DNA of 64,000 bases from Hyposmocoma kahamanoa (lineage: Eukaryota > Arthropoda > Insecta > Lepidoptera > Cosmopterigidae). Made by a program: the position numbers and the translations under genes. The notes under the pieces are model-generated. The model worked only from the letters and a program-made list of their open reading frames with translations, was not told where the DNA came from and made no database searches. The stretch is from assembly GCF_003589595.1 (NCBI RefSeq), contig NW_020653409.1, positions 3,074,495-3,138,494 on the forward strand, written 5' to 3'. Shown here piece after piece: positions 1 to 10,741 of the stretch; position 1 is the first letter of the stretch; every line of letters starts with the position of its first letter.

Positions 1-210
1 AGTTGCAGTGTCACTCAGAGCTTTAAATCGCAAAGATCTAAGGGGCACTGCCGCTGCGCCCGTCAACCTGAGACATAAATTGACAAGTTCAGTGTGCCAG
101 TAATTTTACCACCTTTACCCTTCAAAACCGGAACGTAGCAATGCTCACATTACTGCTTGGCAGTAGAAATACGTAAGGTGGCAATATTTTCCTGGACGAA
201 CTCTCACATT
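1..210 (-). repeat. Dispersed repeat A, cut by window edge
   Basis: First of about 19 copies of a roughly 300-bp family (repeat A). In plus orientation the family reads GAGCTCCTTGTGAAAGAG, then CCGGTTTTGAAGGGTAAGG, then TTTAAAGCTCTGAGTGGC, then GCACGACTTGTTCGTCCC, and ends in an A-rich tail. This copy is on the minus strand and lacks its tail end because the window starts inside it. It has no coding capacity. The A-rich end suggests a SINE or LINE 3' end, but several copies pair tail to tail (see findings). Confidence 0.8.
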
Positions 211-492
211 CTTACATTTACAGTATTACGATTTCGAACTCCCGGAATCCTATAGATATTATACTTACAACACATACTGTAACAAATATTAGATTTGACG
301 GCAACTAAGCAGGCAGCTTGTGTAATCTAATTCCATTTGCGGCGGGCGGCTACGCTTGCGTCTCTCGCGGGATCGCATCGGAAATTACATCGCAGCTTAA
401 ATGGCGACGCTTGTCCACATTATTACGAATTAACTTATAGGCTTGGAGCGATATTCCAGGATCATCAATATTAACAGACAGCTTTAGTATTG

Positions 493-670
493 AGTAGCAG
501 TAGAGCTCCTTGTGTAGAAGTTTGTCTAGGGAAGTACGGCCAACTTACCTATTTCTATTATCAAGCAGTAATGTGATAATTACTGTGTTACGTTTTAAAG
601 GAGTGTTGGTAAAATTAAGATGTCGCTTATTACCTGGTTCACGACCTGTTCGACCCGTCGCGTAAAAAAG
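493..670 (+). repeat. Dispersed repeat A, internally deleted
   Basis: It starts with GTAGCAGTAGAGCTCC and jumps from the middle of the family to a degenerate tail (CGACCTGTTCGACCCGTC followed by an A run). The central third of the family is missing. Confidence 0.65.
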
Positions 671-962
671 TAAAAACACTCTTTATCTTTATAATCGGGC
701 ATAGGTCTCACCAAAACCCGGAGAATGTTTCGTAATCAGCCGTTAGCAGAAAAGCCGTAGCGTACAACCATTACCTATCTTTTGGGTTTATTGTTTCCTA
801 TAACACCTTTAAGAAGATACTATGTATAACGGAACACATTAACATCTTCTATTAATAAATCTGAGACCTGTAGAGTTATAAAGGTCCCCAAACGGGTAAG
901 GCGGGGGCGCCAGTGTTGCCAAGCACCAATGTTCGACATCTTTTTTTAAATTCATTTTTAAT

Positions 963-1111
963 AAGGTGAAATTACAAGCACATGGGACTTGTCAACTTTA
1001 TGTCTCAGGGTGACGGGCGCAGTGGCACTGCAACTGTTACGGACATGCGTGTACCTTACCATCAGGCAGACGACTTGTTCGTCCCGTCACTTGATATTAA
1101 TAAAAAAATAA
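963..1111 (+). repeat. Dispersed repeat A, 3' half
   Basis: It begins at the GGTGAAATTAC segment and runs to CGTCCCGTCACTTGATATT plus an A-rich tail. The 5' half is absent. Confidence 0.8.
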
Positions 1112-1146
1112 GATTTAGGACAACATTTTCTATCACGTTTCCTATT

Positions 1147-1314
1147 GAGTTCTTAGGTTTTCGCGATTGTTACACATAGGAAATTAAACTATTTTTCCGG
1201 ATTTAAATCGCGTATATTTGTTTTTTTTTTGTTTTTTCAAACAAACCGACGTTTCGGGTCCCATGGTCACGGTTGAGTCAACCGTGACCATGAAAAATAG
1301 TTTCATTTCCTACG
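1147..1314. repeat. Palindromic element C, compact copy
   Basis: The left arm runs from GTTCTTAGGTTTTCGCGATT through CGGATTTAAATCGCG to CCCATGGTCACGGTTGA. It is followed at once by the inverted inner part, TCAACCGTGACCATG, and then AAAATAGTTTCATTTCCT, the inverse of the left-arm AGGAAATTAAACTATTTT. The right arm has lost most of its centre. Other copies are at 27507, 45140 and 63808. Confidence 0.75.
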
Positions 1315-1435
1315 TTTCCTATTATTAAGTGTCAACTACTGGGTGTTCATTATTGACGAGTGTCGATTACTGGTTAGTTGATTAGTGGACTTAAGGTGTT
1401 CATTACTGGAGATTTAGAGAAATTCTATAATAATA

Positions 1436-1642
1436 ATAATAATAACGCACACACTCAATATAGCCCTAGGGAAAACCCTGTGTCGCGGGTGATATGGATA
1501 CACACATAGATAACCACAAAACACCCAAACTCACGAGAGAAATAAATGTAGGCCATACAAATATTTCTCCCGGCCCGGGAATCGAACCTGGGACCGCTTC
1601 GTGGCAGTTCGGCGTGGTAACCGTTCGGCCACAGAAGCAGTT
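1436..1642 (-). repeat. tRNA-derived SINE with ATT-rich tail
   Basis: On the minus strand the head has an A-box-like GTGGCCGAACGGTTA and a B box GGTTCGATTCC, as in tRNA-derived pol III promoters. A unique body follows (TTTGGGTGTTTTGTGGTT, CACAGGGTTTTCCCTAGG) and it ends in ATT repeats at 1430-1445. The cloverleaf does not continue into a clean acceptor stem, so this is a SINE and not a tRNA gene. A second, internally deleted copy is at 33112-33247. Confidence 0.75.
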
Positions 1643-1657
1643 GTTCTATTAAAATCT

Positions 1658-1830
1658 AGTTAAGGTTTTTTAACCGACTGCAAAAAAGGGGAGATTCTCA
1701 ATTCGACTGTATTGTTTTGTTTGTATGTTACGCGATAACTCCGTTTTTATTTTTTTCAATTCAAAAAGGGCTTCTTTTTTTTGATGGAAAGAGGTACCGC
1801 AGCAATGGTCCCATTTGAGGTCAGTTTTTT
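1658..1830 (+). repeat. Dispersed repeat E, 5' part
   Basis: Repeat E is recognised by TTTAACCGACTTCAAAAA, TTCTCAATTCGACTGTAT and TTACGCGATAACTCCG, then GGTACCTCAGTAGT and a segment resembling CAAATTTGAAGAAGATATTC. This copy breaks off near GGTCCCATTTGAGG. Other copies are at 5834, 24723, 45431, 48041, 49055 and 60977. Confidence 0.7.
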
Positions 1831-1994
1831 TAGTACACTGTACTGAGATTATTTTGGTAATAATTATAATAGCCTTTTTATGAAATATACTACAGTTAAA
1901 TCTTTCTTGAGGATTCTGTCATGTAAACTTATCACTATTGTTGTAAGTTTAAAAACAATAACGTTATTTGAAATATACAGACACACTTCGTCGA

Positions 1995-2105
1995 TTATTG
2001 GTGCCGTCAACCTATATTTGTTTTTTCAAGCAAAACAAATATACGTCATTTGGATTCGAAACAAATGGTTTATTTTCCATTTGTAACTATCGCGAAAACC
2101 TAAAA
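1995..2105. repeat. Palindromic element C, remnant
   Basis: It contains TTTGTTTTTTCAAGCAAA and ends in AACTATCGCGAAAACCTAA, the inverse of the left terminus of element C. It is strongly degenerate. Confidence 0.5.
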
Positions 2106-2789
2106 TCTCGATATCGTCTTTGTAAAAAACTTTTTGACCCGTTTTCGTAAAATCACAAAATTAAGAGTATTCTTGATTGAAAGAGTCTTCGTAGTCCGCC
2201 GCATAATACTTTTCTCACCAATATTGTTCTCCATGTTTTTTTAATCTTCTAACTCGCACCGCAGACCATAAATGTGCGCACACGCACTCCCCACCATTAT
2301 TGCGATTTGCGACACCTCCCACTCATTAACTAGAAGGTAGATCCTTTCGGTAAAAGTGGGGAGGCGTAACCAAGTGGGAAACTAATGTAATCAGCGTTAT
2401 GCGAAACACACTCAAGTGTGCGTTTGTGCATAACATGTAGCTTCCAAAACCATATCTATTTCTAACAAGCCCGCAATTTTTTAAACATAACAATATTTTA
2501 TTTCTTTTTCAGCCTGTATTATAATGGTGTTTCTAAACCATCACCGAATTCGTGACTCTGTGGTATTTGTATTGTATTGTTTCTTATACTATTTTTTTCT
2601 TTTCCTATTAAATTGTATTTTTATCAATAAGGAACATTAATATTTCTGATATCGCACGTTAAAACCAGTATCGTGACTAAACAAAAATCTCGCTTTTTAA
2701 ATTCAAGATTCTTTAATGGCAATTGCCTAAAAACTATTTTCTTTGAATGTCGGATTTGGTTACAGTTTCAGAAGTACTTATTCATAATA
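2106..2789. other. No gene seen
   Basis: AT-rich, with no convincing ORF. A weak inverted similarity links GTGCGCACACGCACT near 2274 with AGTGTGCGTTTGTGC near 2415, enclosing the near-complementary CTCCCCACC and GTGGGGAGG. This might be an eroded MITE, but I cannot define its ends. Confidence 0.4.
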
Positions 2790-4065
2790 GGGGTTAAAGT
2801 ATGAAATTGCCGATTTGTACTGAAAATCTAAATTGTTTATTTTTTAAATTTTTAACAAATTTATTTAATCAAAATAGTTGCCATTATTATCTATACATTG
2901 CTGCCATCTAATGGGAAGGTTATTAATGCCTTTGCGATAGAACTCCGACGATCTAGACTGCACAAACTGTGTGAAAGCATTTTGTACTGCCTCCTGGGAA
3001 GAAAACTTCTTGTCACGTAGATAATTGTCCAAATCACGAAAAAAAATGGTAGTCCGTTGGAGCAAGGTCTGGTGAATACGGAGGATGACGAATGGTTTCT
3101 AACTGCAGTTCCTGAAGGGTCAAAATGATTTCTCGTGCTGTGTGAGGTCTCGCGTTGTCGTGGAGCAATAATGGTGAAGATCGATTCATGAGTCGGGGCT
3201 GTTTTACTGCTAGTTTTGTCAACATGGTTCGGAGTTCGGCACAATAGATATCTGCCGTTATTGCTTGACCAGATCGGAGAAAACTATAGCGAATAACACC
3301 ATGCTGAGACCACCAAACAGTTACCATTACCTTTTTATTGGTAAGTTTTGCTTTAGGACACTGTTGTGGCATTTGACCTGGGGTCAGCCATTGCATTTTT
3401 CTTTTCCGGTTATCATAAAGAATCCACTTTTCATCACATGTTACAATTCGATCCAATATTCCTTCATTTCTGTACCGGTTCAACAAGGCAACACAAGTTT
3501 CAACACGCGTTTCTTTCTGCATATCAGTCAAATCATGAGGCACCCATTTTTCGTATTTTTTTATTTTATTGATTTGACGCAAGTGAGTCAATATTGTTTA
3601 CCCACAACGTTAAACCATGCCGCTAATTCCTGGGTAGTTTGACTAGGATCGGCTTCCACTATCTCTCTTAATTCATCGTTATTCACCTGTGTGGGCGGTC
3701 TTCCTCGTGACTCGTTCTTTAAGTCGAAATTTCCATCACGAAAGCGTTTAAACCAAAATCGCACGGTGCGTTCATTAGTAGACCCCTCTCCAAACGCAGC
3801 ATTGATATTGCGGGCTGTTTCTGCCGCGTTAGTTCCGCGTTGGAACTCGTATTCAAAAATCACTCGAATTTTCGCAGTATCCATCTTTATTGTCTAAATT
3901 GAATAACAAAAACAATTGAAAGTCGATATTCAAATGTTTCAAATTAAAAAAAAAATCACAGAAACAATTTGAAAAAAGTTTCATTCGAAAACCTCAAACC
4001 ATGAAGATTCTATGAAAATTCAAAGAACCTATTGCAATAAAACGGCAATTTCATACTTTAACCCC
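2790..4065 (-). mobile_element. Full-length mariner transposon
   Basis: A 1276-bp element bounded by TA on both sides (2788-2789 and 4066-4067), the standard mariner target duplication. The terminal inverted repeats match over about 23 bp, beginning GGGGTTAAAGTATGAAATTG. Size, TA target and TIR length all fit a complete mariner. The transposase is encoded on the minus strand but carries two frameshifts (separate entry), so the copy is structurally whole but cannot code for a working enzyme. Confidence 0.95.
2865..3884 (-). pseudogene. Mariner transposase, frameshifted twice
   Basis: Cut-and-paste transposase of the mariner family, about 345 codons, read in three frame segments. The N-terminal segment (3884-3588) holds the helix-turn-helix DNA-binding region with WFKRFRDG and GRPP. 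The middle segment (about 3590-3040) holds WVPHDL, the first catalytic Asp in VTCDEKW, the second in LLHDNARPH and the third in TDYHFF. The last two Asp residues are separated by 34 residues, the DD34D signature. The C-terminal segment (about 3045-2865) holds LDNYLRDKKF and ends with WQQCIDNNGNYFD and a stop. The first frameshift lies near 3592-3598. The second lies in an eight-A run at 3039-3046, where seven would restore frame. Nothing else is broken, so the insertion is fairly recent. I did not settle the subfamily. Confidence 0.93.
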
Positions 4066-4354
4066 TAATATATTTTCTTTGGATTTTAGGTAAATATACA
4101 TACTCTCTATTACGCTCTCTGGTAATGTGTGAAATTTGTGGTAAATTTTTCCCAAGTTCTATATCCACACTATATTCGCACTATATCCGACTCGTATCAG
4201 TTCCGGATCCGAGAATGATGGTCCGAAATGTCACACGGATCATTTTGTCTCCAGGTTTACAAGCGATACTCGGATTTTCTTAGATTCGAATGGGACTTAA
4301 TGCAGAAGCGACATCCGAAGTGTGACCGACTTTTCTAGATTTGTATAGTGTAGC

Positions 4355-4582
4355 CATAGACTTACAAATAAATGGACGACGGGTCTAATACAAAAACCAC
4401 GAAAAAAATGTCCCAAGTCAACCTATTCGAAATTTAAATTGTAATGTCATCGCAGTATCGCGCTGTCAGTAGAACAAATGAAGACTAAAGCGGAGTTTGG
4501 CGCTCTGTATACGATTTTAGCGCCTTACAAGTGCGGACTCTTTTTAGCGCGGACCCGACGTCCATATAATTGTAAGTCAATG
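4355..4582 (+). mobile_element. hAT-type MITE, family D, copy 1
   Basis: A 228-bp non-autonomous element. TIRs begin CAT(A/T)GACTTACAA and extend about 30 bp to GGACG(A/T)CGGGTC. It is flanked by a perfect 8-bp duplication AGTGTAGC (4347-4354 and 4583-4590), diagnostic of hAT-superfamily integration. No coding capacity. Confidence 0.93.
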
Positions 4583-4590
4583 AGTGTAGC

Positions 4591-4957
4591 ATTCTGATCG
4601 AATAAGACTCATAGAGAGCCGTAGCGCGCAGTGCTAGACGTGGCGCTGTCGCGAACGTTGCACTCAACCCCTGAAGAAGACCATCGATTATGGTCCAAAC
4701 TAGTTTGACCGCTTCCGACTAAAATACTACGCGAGTAAGTCCCGTTACTTTTATATTATAATGAGAGTAGACCCCCTGCTCCGACTGCTGTGGCGGTCGA
4801 GCAGGGAGTGACCGTGGTACGAAACAAAATGAGAAAGCGATGGAAGATGGAACAATTCAAATTTAAATACAAGTAAAAGAAAAAAATATATGATACAAGT
4901 GGAGAGAGGCGATACGAAAAGGCGAGATGACGGCGTAAGGAGGTCATACCGTCACGC
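4591..4957. other. No gene seen
   Basis: Unassigned sequence. A short hairpin CCCTGCTC/GAGCAGGG lies near 4774-4807. No protein similarity recognised. Confidence 0.4.
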
Positions 4958-5170
4958 TGTGTTCCGGTTTTGAAGGGTGTTGGTGAAATTGCAGGCAGAT
5001 AGGACTTATCATCTTATGTCTCAGGGTGACGGGCGTAGTAGCAGTGCCTATCAGATCTTTGCGATTTAAAGCTCTGAGTGGCGCTGCAATTGTTATGGAC
5101 AGGCGTGTAGCTTACCACCAGGCGCACGACTAGCTCGTCCCGTCACTTAATATTGTTATAAAAAAAAATG
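4958..5170 (+). repeat. Dispersed repeat A, 3' part (pair, left arm)
   Basis: It starts within the family at GTGTTCCGGTTTTGAAGG and ends in CGTCCCGTCACTTAATATT and an A run. It faces the inverted copy at 5290-5510 tail to tail across 119 bp. Confidence 0.8.
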
Positions 5171-5289
5171 AAAAGGATACTTCAAACCACTAAGATCAAC
5201 GTCATTCAGATTTACGTCCATTTTTTTAATAGTAAACAATCGCTAATATTATTTTTGTTAAAATAAAATATCTTTTATGTGTGAGTTTT

Positions 5290-5510
5290 TTATTACCAGT
5301 GACGAGACGAAGAAGTCCTGCGCCTGGTGGTAATCGACACGCCTATGTTGCAATGCCATTAAGAGCTTTTAATCTTAAAGATCTGAGTTGCACCGTCACA
5401 TAGCCCGTCACCCAGAGGCTCGAGTTGACAAGTCTCACGTGCCTGTAATTTCACTAACACCCTTCAAAACCGGAACGCTATAATGCTCACATTACTGCCA
5501 CCTTGCTCTG
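5290..5510 (-). repeat. Dispersed repeat A (pair, right arm)
   Basis: Inverted partner of 4958-5170, truncated at nearly the same internal point (TTCAAAACCGGAACGC, then ACATTACTGCC). The symmetrical truncation is notable. Confidence 0.75.
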
Positions 5511-5833
5511 TAGACGAACTTGACATCGACGACAACAGTCAGATTATCTTGTTTGAAATCTAATTAAACGTAAATGTAACGACGACATTATCACGTAACG
5601 ACAATGATCTTTAAGTAAATGGTTTTTAAGTTTAAGTTATCTTGTAACTTTTAATTACTGCCGCCCAATCTAAACTATATATCAAACATGACCCATTAAC
5701 AGACCTTGAACAAGCTAGTTACAGGTCTATAATAATAGGGGTGTAGTAATAATTGCCGTCTTGCGAAGTATTTCGTATGTGTAACATTTATAATGTAGAG
5801 TTAATTAAGTAATACATACACCAGCGATATCTT

Positions 5834-6010
5834 TTTAACTAACTTTAAAAAAAGGATGAAGTTCTTAATAGGACTGTATTATTATTTTTTGTATGATATG
5901 TTACGCGATAACTCGTTTATTTAATTTGTGATTAATTAATATTAATTAAGGTAATTTGTGAACCGATTTTGATGATTATTTATTTGTTGGAAAGAGGGTA
6001 CCTCAGTAGT
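5834..6010 (+). repeat. Dispersed repeat E, left part, split by LINE
   Basis: Repeat E from AACTAACTTTAAAAAAAGG to GGTACCTCAGTAGT. It continues at 7013 after the RTE insertion. Confidence 0.75.
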
Positions 6011-7012
6011 TCATCATCATCATTCAGCCATACGACGCCCACTGCTGGGCATAGGCCTCCCCCAACGAACTCCATGACGATCAGTTCTGCGCTGTCCGCA
6101 TCCATCGGCACCCCGCGACCTTTACCTGGATCATCTGTCCACCTGGTGGGGGGCCTACCCATTGAGCGTCGTTCGATGCGCGGTCGCCATTGAAGAACCT
6201 TTCCGCCCCAACGACTATGTGCCCCGCCCACTGCTACTTCAGCTGAGTAATTCTTCGAGCTATGTCGGTTACCTTAGTTCTCCTACGGATGTCCTCATTT
6301 CCGATTCTATCATCGCTCTCTCCATTGCTCGCTGAGTGACCTTGAGCCTTCTTGTGAGGCCCATAGTAAGAGACCATGTTTCTGATCCATATGTGATCAC
6401 TGGCAATACAAAGACAAAGACTTTCGTCTTGAGACACTGAGGTAATTTGGATGCAAAGATTTTTTGTAGTTTCCCAAACGCTGCCCATCCGAGTTGGATT
6501 CGACGACAGATCTCTTTCTCAAAGTTGGACTTACCTAACTGGACTGTCTGTCCCAAAAAAAAGTTATACGTAATGGTCAACAACTTCGAGTGTAGTGCTC
6601 CCAATTTTAAATGGAGCGGGTACAACATGGGCATTCGACATGATCTTCGTCTTGTTCATCTTCATCTTAAGACCCACTCTTTGGGAAACACTACTGAAAT
6701 CTTTGAGCATTGTGTTCAGGTCTCCCAAGGTCTCAGCCATAAGAACTATATCATCGGCAAATCGAAGGTGTGTTAGATACTCGCCGTTGATGTTGAAGCC
6801 AAGTCCTTTTCAGTTCAGAAGCTTGAAAATAACCTCCAACGCAGCTGTGAACGGTTTCGGAGATATCACATCGCCCTGTCTTACGCCTCCTTGCAGTTGG
6901 ATAGGATTAGAGCTCTGATCCTGCAATCGGACTGATATAGTGGCGTTTTTTAATAAATACCTGAACACCTCGATATATCTATAATCTACTTAACACCTTT
7001 GGAGAGACTGTA
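6011..7012 (-). mobile_element. RTE-clade LINE, 5'-truncated
   Basis: Minus-strand remnant of a non-LTR retrotransposon. From right to left the conceptual translation gives ATISVRLQDQ, then GGVRQGDVISP (reverse transcriptase), THLRFADDIVLM (the catalytic FADD near 6740-6765), KMKMNKTKIM, YLGQTVQL, TYGSETWSLT and RAMERAM, then a TGATGATGATGA 3' tail at 6011-6022. This order and the TGA-type tail are typical of RTE elements in Lepidoptera. Stops and frameshifts interrupt it throughout. The flanks share GTACCTCAG(T/C)AGT (5998-6010 and 7013-7025), a 13-bp target duplication with one mismatch. It sits inside a copy of repeat E. Confidence 0.88.
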
Positions 7013-7345
7013 GTACCTCAGCAGTAGTTTAATTCAAATTTAAAGAAGATATTCAACCTTCAAGAGTCGCAAATTACGAGTAGATTACAGTGCATAATAA
7101 TCCAACATGGGATACTACGTAGAACAACAAGAACTTATTTAGTAAAGTTTATGTCCCATATTTATCCTATTGGGAATAGCACCCGGGACTTCTCCATTCC
7201 GCGCTCAAATTACAAACCATTAGACCACCGAATCACCAAAGTGTAGTTTGAGTAAGGAATTTCATCTTTCATTAACATTCGAAGAAAACATTCCACCCCT
7301 AAGAGTGGCAAACTAGGGGATGAATAAGGTTTCGAGCATTTTCAG
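7013..7345 (+). repeat. Dispersed repeat E, right part, with tRNA-like segment
   Basis: It resumes at GTACCTCAGCAGT and continues through AATTCAAATTTAAAGAAGAT. At 7160-7240 it contains a minus-strand tRNA-like stretch (GGTGGTCTAATGGTTTG and a B-box-like CCCGGGTGCTATTCCC). It ends in CTAAGAGTGGCAAACTAGGG. The same arrangement appears in the copy at 24723. Confidence 0.6.
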
Positions 7346-7385
7346 TAACCTATTTTTGAGGTCGATTTTTAGTACTCTAGTCTTG

Positions 7386-7606
7386 TTATGATACTAACCG
7401 AGAAGACGACTATGTCGTACGCTTGGTGGTAAATGACACGTCTATCCACAACACTTGTAGTGCCGCCCAGAGATTGTGACATAAGTTGATAAGTCCATTT
7501 GTTTGTAATTTCACCAGCCTTTACTCTTCAAAATTGGAACGCAGTGCTCACTGTTTGGCGGCAGAAATAGGTAAGTACTTTTCTGGACGAATTCATTCAC
7601 AAAGAC
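7386..7606 (-). repeat. Dispersed repeat A
   Basis: From the degenerate tail (TCGTACGCTTGGTGGTAA) to the head region (TACTTTTCTGGACGAATTC). Diverged and missing several internal blocks. Confidence 0.65.
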
Positions 7607-8814
7607 CTATATGTACTGCTACATTTCATATTCAATGAAAAATAAAACTATGATAAATATAAAGAAACTTTTTTCAGCTAATTTTTACCAAATTTACAAC
7701 GCAAAGTCAGCCTCAAATCACTTGACAGCCCTATATTAGTGGTAAATTAAAAACAAAGGAATGAAAATAAATGACAGTCGACAAATTTTTTAAATCAGAT
7801 CTAAAATAAAAAAGTAAAATAACCGACCAGGTTTTTGAAAAAAACACTGCATTACTTGTGTTTTGTAATAACAATATATTGTTCTGGTAAAGTAGACTGC
7901 TTAATTATTAATTAAGTCGTTAGCCTTTAAGTGACTTGTTATCACTTACAATTGATTAATAAAAACTTGCTAATGACTGCCTTTTGACGACAATATGTCG
8001 ATTCACTTTTCTCGCATTGAAAGGACCTACATTTTGTTTTTGTTACCTAATATGACATGTAATGGACAAAAGATTAATTACAGTTATTTTCAGATAGAGT
8101 CGGCACAATTATCATTTTTTGTACTTACTATTGTCTAAAAATTACTATAGCGTTGAAACTTATCCAGAAAGAAGTGTCGCTGTTACTTTAACCGTGTATA
8201 AACTTCACTTAAGCTGTCGATTCTGTCAATACTTGTCAATGTCGTTACTTTACGAACACACGTGACACATGTGAATTGGTTGGTGTTTTTCTTCTGTCCT
8301 TGTTATAAAGATTATAATCGCGTGTTTAATATAATAACTAACGATCAATTACGGTAATCGGTACTGTGTTACACCATTAACTTTCCTTCATATTGACAGC
8401 ATGTCATTATGGTATTTTTTTAGTTCACTAACAAAGTGGAAAAAGGGTTGAAACACAAAACTGCGATGTCGCATCGCAGAAATATACTAGCTTGCATGAC
8501 GCTTCGCAAGAATTCTTCTCTTCTCTGTGAATCTTCTGTGAAAGAAATCTTCTTTGTGTTTATTCCTATGCTTTCTTATCAATAACAGCAGTGCAACACT
8601 CTTTTTACGATCCATGTCGCTGCCTAGTTTGAAAAACACATTCAGTACATGAGTATGAGTACGGCTGGTGACCGTCGAAGGAATGGTTACCCGAAACGTG
8701 GCAGTGTGTCTTGCCGCAGGAAATCGCTTCGCAGCAATTCGCGTCGACCCATACATAATACCTTACTCAATATCCTTTCGCTGCTATACCGTAACAAATA
8801 AATAAACAAATATA
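7607..8814. other. No gene recognised
   Basis: AT-rich. It contains one unassigned 89-codon minus-strand reading frame (8487-8756), discussed under rejected items, and a small hairpin CTGCGATG/CATCGCAG at 8461-8479. No repeat family in this window matches it. Confidence 0.4.
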
Positions 8815-8950
8815 TATTAGACACCATCACATTCGTTCCTCTGATCACAAAGAAAGTAACTAAAGCTTTTGTGCTATGGAAATTGGAAACAACGACGGTA
8901 CCTTTGTGCGACGGTCACAGCAGACCCGAGACAATAAAGTTAGATTTTTT
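8815..8950. repeat. Dispersed repeat F
   Basis: It shares CTGATCACAAAGAAAGTAAC, TGGAAATTGGAAAC and GACCCGAGACAATA with 27890-28000. No coding potential. It is known to me only as a widespread lepidopteran-type motif. Confidence 0.55.
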
Positions 8951-8959
8951 ATACATTTT

Positions 8960-9140
8960 AGTAGCAGTAGGGCCCCTTGTGAAAGGGTTCGTCCAGGGAA
9001 GTACTGCCACCTTACATGCTTCTGCCACCAAGCAGTAATGTAAGCATTAGTGCATTACGATTTCGAAGGATAAGGGTGATGGTGAAATTACAGGTATATG
9101 GGACTTTTTAACTTATGTCTCAGGATGACAGGTGCAGGGG
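8960..9140 (+). repeat. Dispersed repeat A, 5' half
   Basis: From AGTAGCAGTAGGGCCCC to TTATGTCTCAGGATGAC, then broken off. Confidence 0.75.
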
Positions 9141-9591
9141 TTCAGAAATGGCGACACCATGAAAACCAATATGCAAGCCATTCCACCACGGAGAGCGTCA
9201 AGATTGTTAGCACGTTCGCGCACGATTCATATTTGTTCCAAATCCGAGACTACACAAATCTAGGAAACTCGGACTCACTTCGGATATCGCTTGTGCACTA
9301 AGTCCGGGAAAATACGAACATCGTTTCTACATCTAGAGATAAAATGATCCCTGTGACATTTCGGACCGTCATTTCTCGGATGCGGAATTGGGGGTCGATT
9401 CAGAACTTGTCCACCGATTCGATTTGATATCGTACGATTTCTTTTCATTTTAATTCAAAACAACAGAAATGACGTTACATCCGTACGATTACTCGAACTT
9501 CTCGACCGGCAAAAGCTACAAACGTTATTCAGAACACTGTTATTGAAAGAAAGTTACGGAACGTCCTATTGTTTACAAAGCAAGAATGTAA
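9141..9591. other. No gene recognised
   Basis: A more GC-balanced stretch than its surroundings (AGAGCGTCAAGATTG, GGACTCACTTCGGATATCGC). It lies directly left of repeat G and could belong to the same element, but the other G copy has different sequence here. Confidence 0.4.
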
Positions 9592-9905
9592 TAAGGAAAT
9601 CTCTTATTATTTTAAATAAAGTCTGGATTTTGTTCAATTTTATTAATTTGTTTTAATGCAAGACTAATGCATTCCTATATTTTAAACCTTTAAAGTCGTA
9701 AAAATGTATGTAAAAGGATTTTAATTTTTCTTATAATCTATTTCACCGACTAACTTCGTAAACGCTGTTGGATAACGATATCGTATCCGAATCCGAATAG
9801 CTCGCAAAGCGCCCTTCGATTCGAGAACTATATCCATTCGAACTTTTCGGTTAAAATATCGAAGAGTTCTGAATCGGCGTCCTGATACGAATCGGACGTA
9901 ATGCG
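9592..9905. repeat. Dispersed repeat G, copy 1
   Basis: About 310 bp shared with 24042-24365. Landmarks are TCTGGATTTTGTTCAATTTT, CGCTGTTGGATAACGATATC and TATCGAAGAGTTCTGAATCG. No ORF or terminal repeat seen, and orientation is unknown. Confidence 0.7.
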
Positions 9906-10741
9906 CAAACGCTCTTAGGACGAAAAATACTTTCTTTTGCATTAGAAATTTTAATTAAAAACGAAAAATTATAATTTTAATCTAATTTGTCTCATTAACT
10001 CAAAGATGCAATTTGACGTCAAACTGCCTTCCAACTTAGCAACCCACTGTTCAAGCTTGACGTATAATTTCATCTAATCTAATGGGACATGCGCGTGCGC
10101 TGTTAATTTCCGTAGATCGGTGGTAATTAAGGATACTTATCGCAAATTAATTCTTTGCCTCATTACTGGAACGGAGATTTTATTTTCCCGCTTGTAGGGA
10201 ACTTGCTTATTATCGGCGTCGGTTACTCAAAGCCATGAAAATTGTGTGATAATCTGGTATCATAGAAAATAGGCCTTATTATAAGCTACACACCAAAATG
10301 AATAGCAATCTAAAAGGTGAACGGCTAGAAAGCCATCGTAACTTGAAAGATGCCAAGATTATACAATACGTTGAGGTTTTCAAAGCAATAAATATAAAGA
10401 TAGATCTGTTTTATAATTCTAAGGCAATTTTTAATACCAATAGTAGTGAATAACATGATTAAATATAGTTGTACAAGTACATAGTACCAGTGCACACGAA
10501 AACACACCTAAACACACAAGCGCGTTCGAAAACATACACACTCACACACATACACAGAGAGAGAGAGGGAGAGAGAGAGAGAGAGGTAGGGGGGAGGCAC
10601 AATTACACATACATTGCGTTGTCAAATACTCCATAAATGCGCAGTAACTTCACAGCGCTCGTCAGCTATCAATACGAAACAATAGCAGACACATTGCTCG
10701 CCGGGTTAGCGGCGCAGGCTCGCGCCTAACATAATCCATAA
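9906..10741. other. Intergenic with microsatellite
   Basis: No gene. It holds a compound CA-rich then (GA)n microsatellite at about 10505-10590. Confidence 0.6.

Noticed and set aside
1565..1642. tRNA gene on the minus strand
   Set aside because: The A and B boxes are there, but the acceptor stem does not close and a SINE body follows. A second degenerate copy confirms a SINE.
8487..8756. 89-codon minus-strand frame, basic and Arg-rich, with MDRKKSVALLLLIRKHRNKH
   Set aside because: It vaguely resembles the start of PIF/Harbinger transposases, but no other motif, TIR or target duplication supports it.
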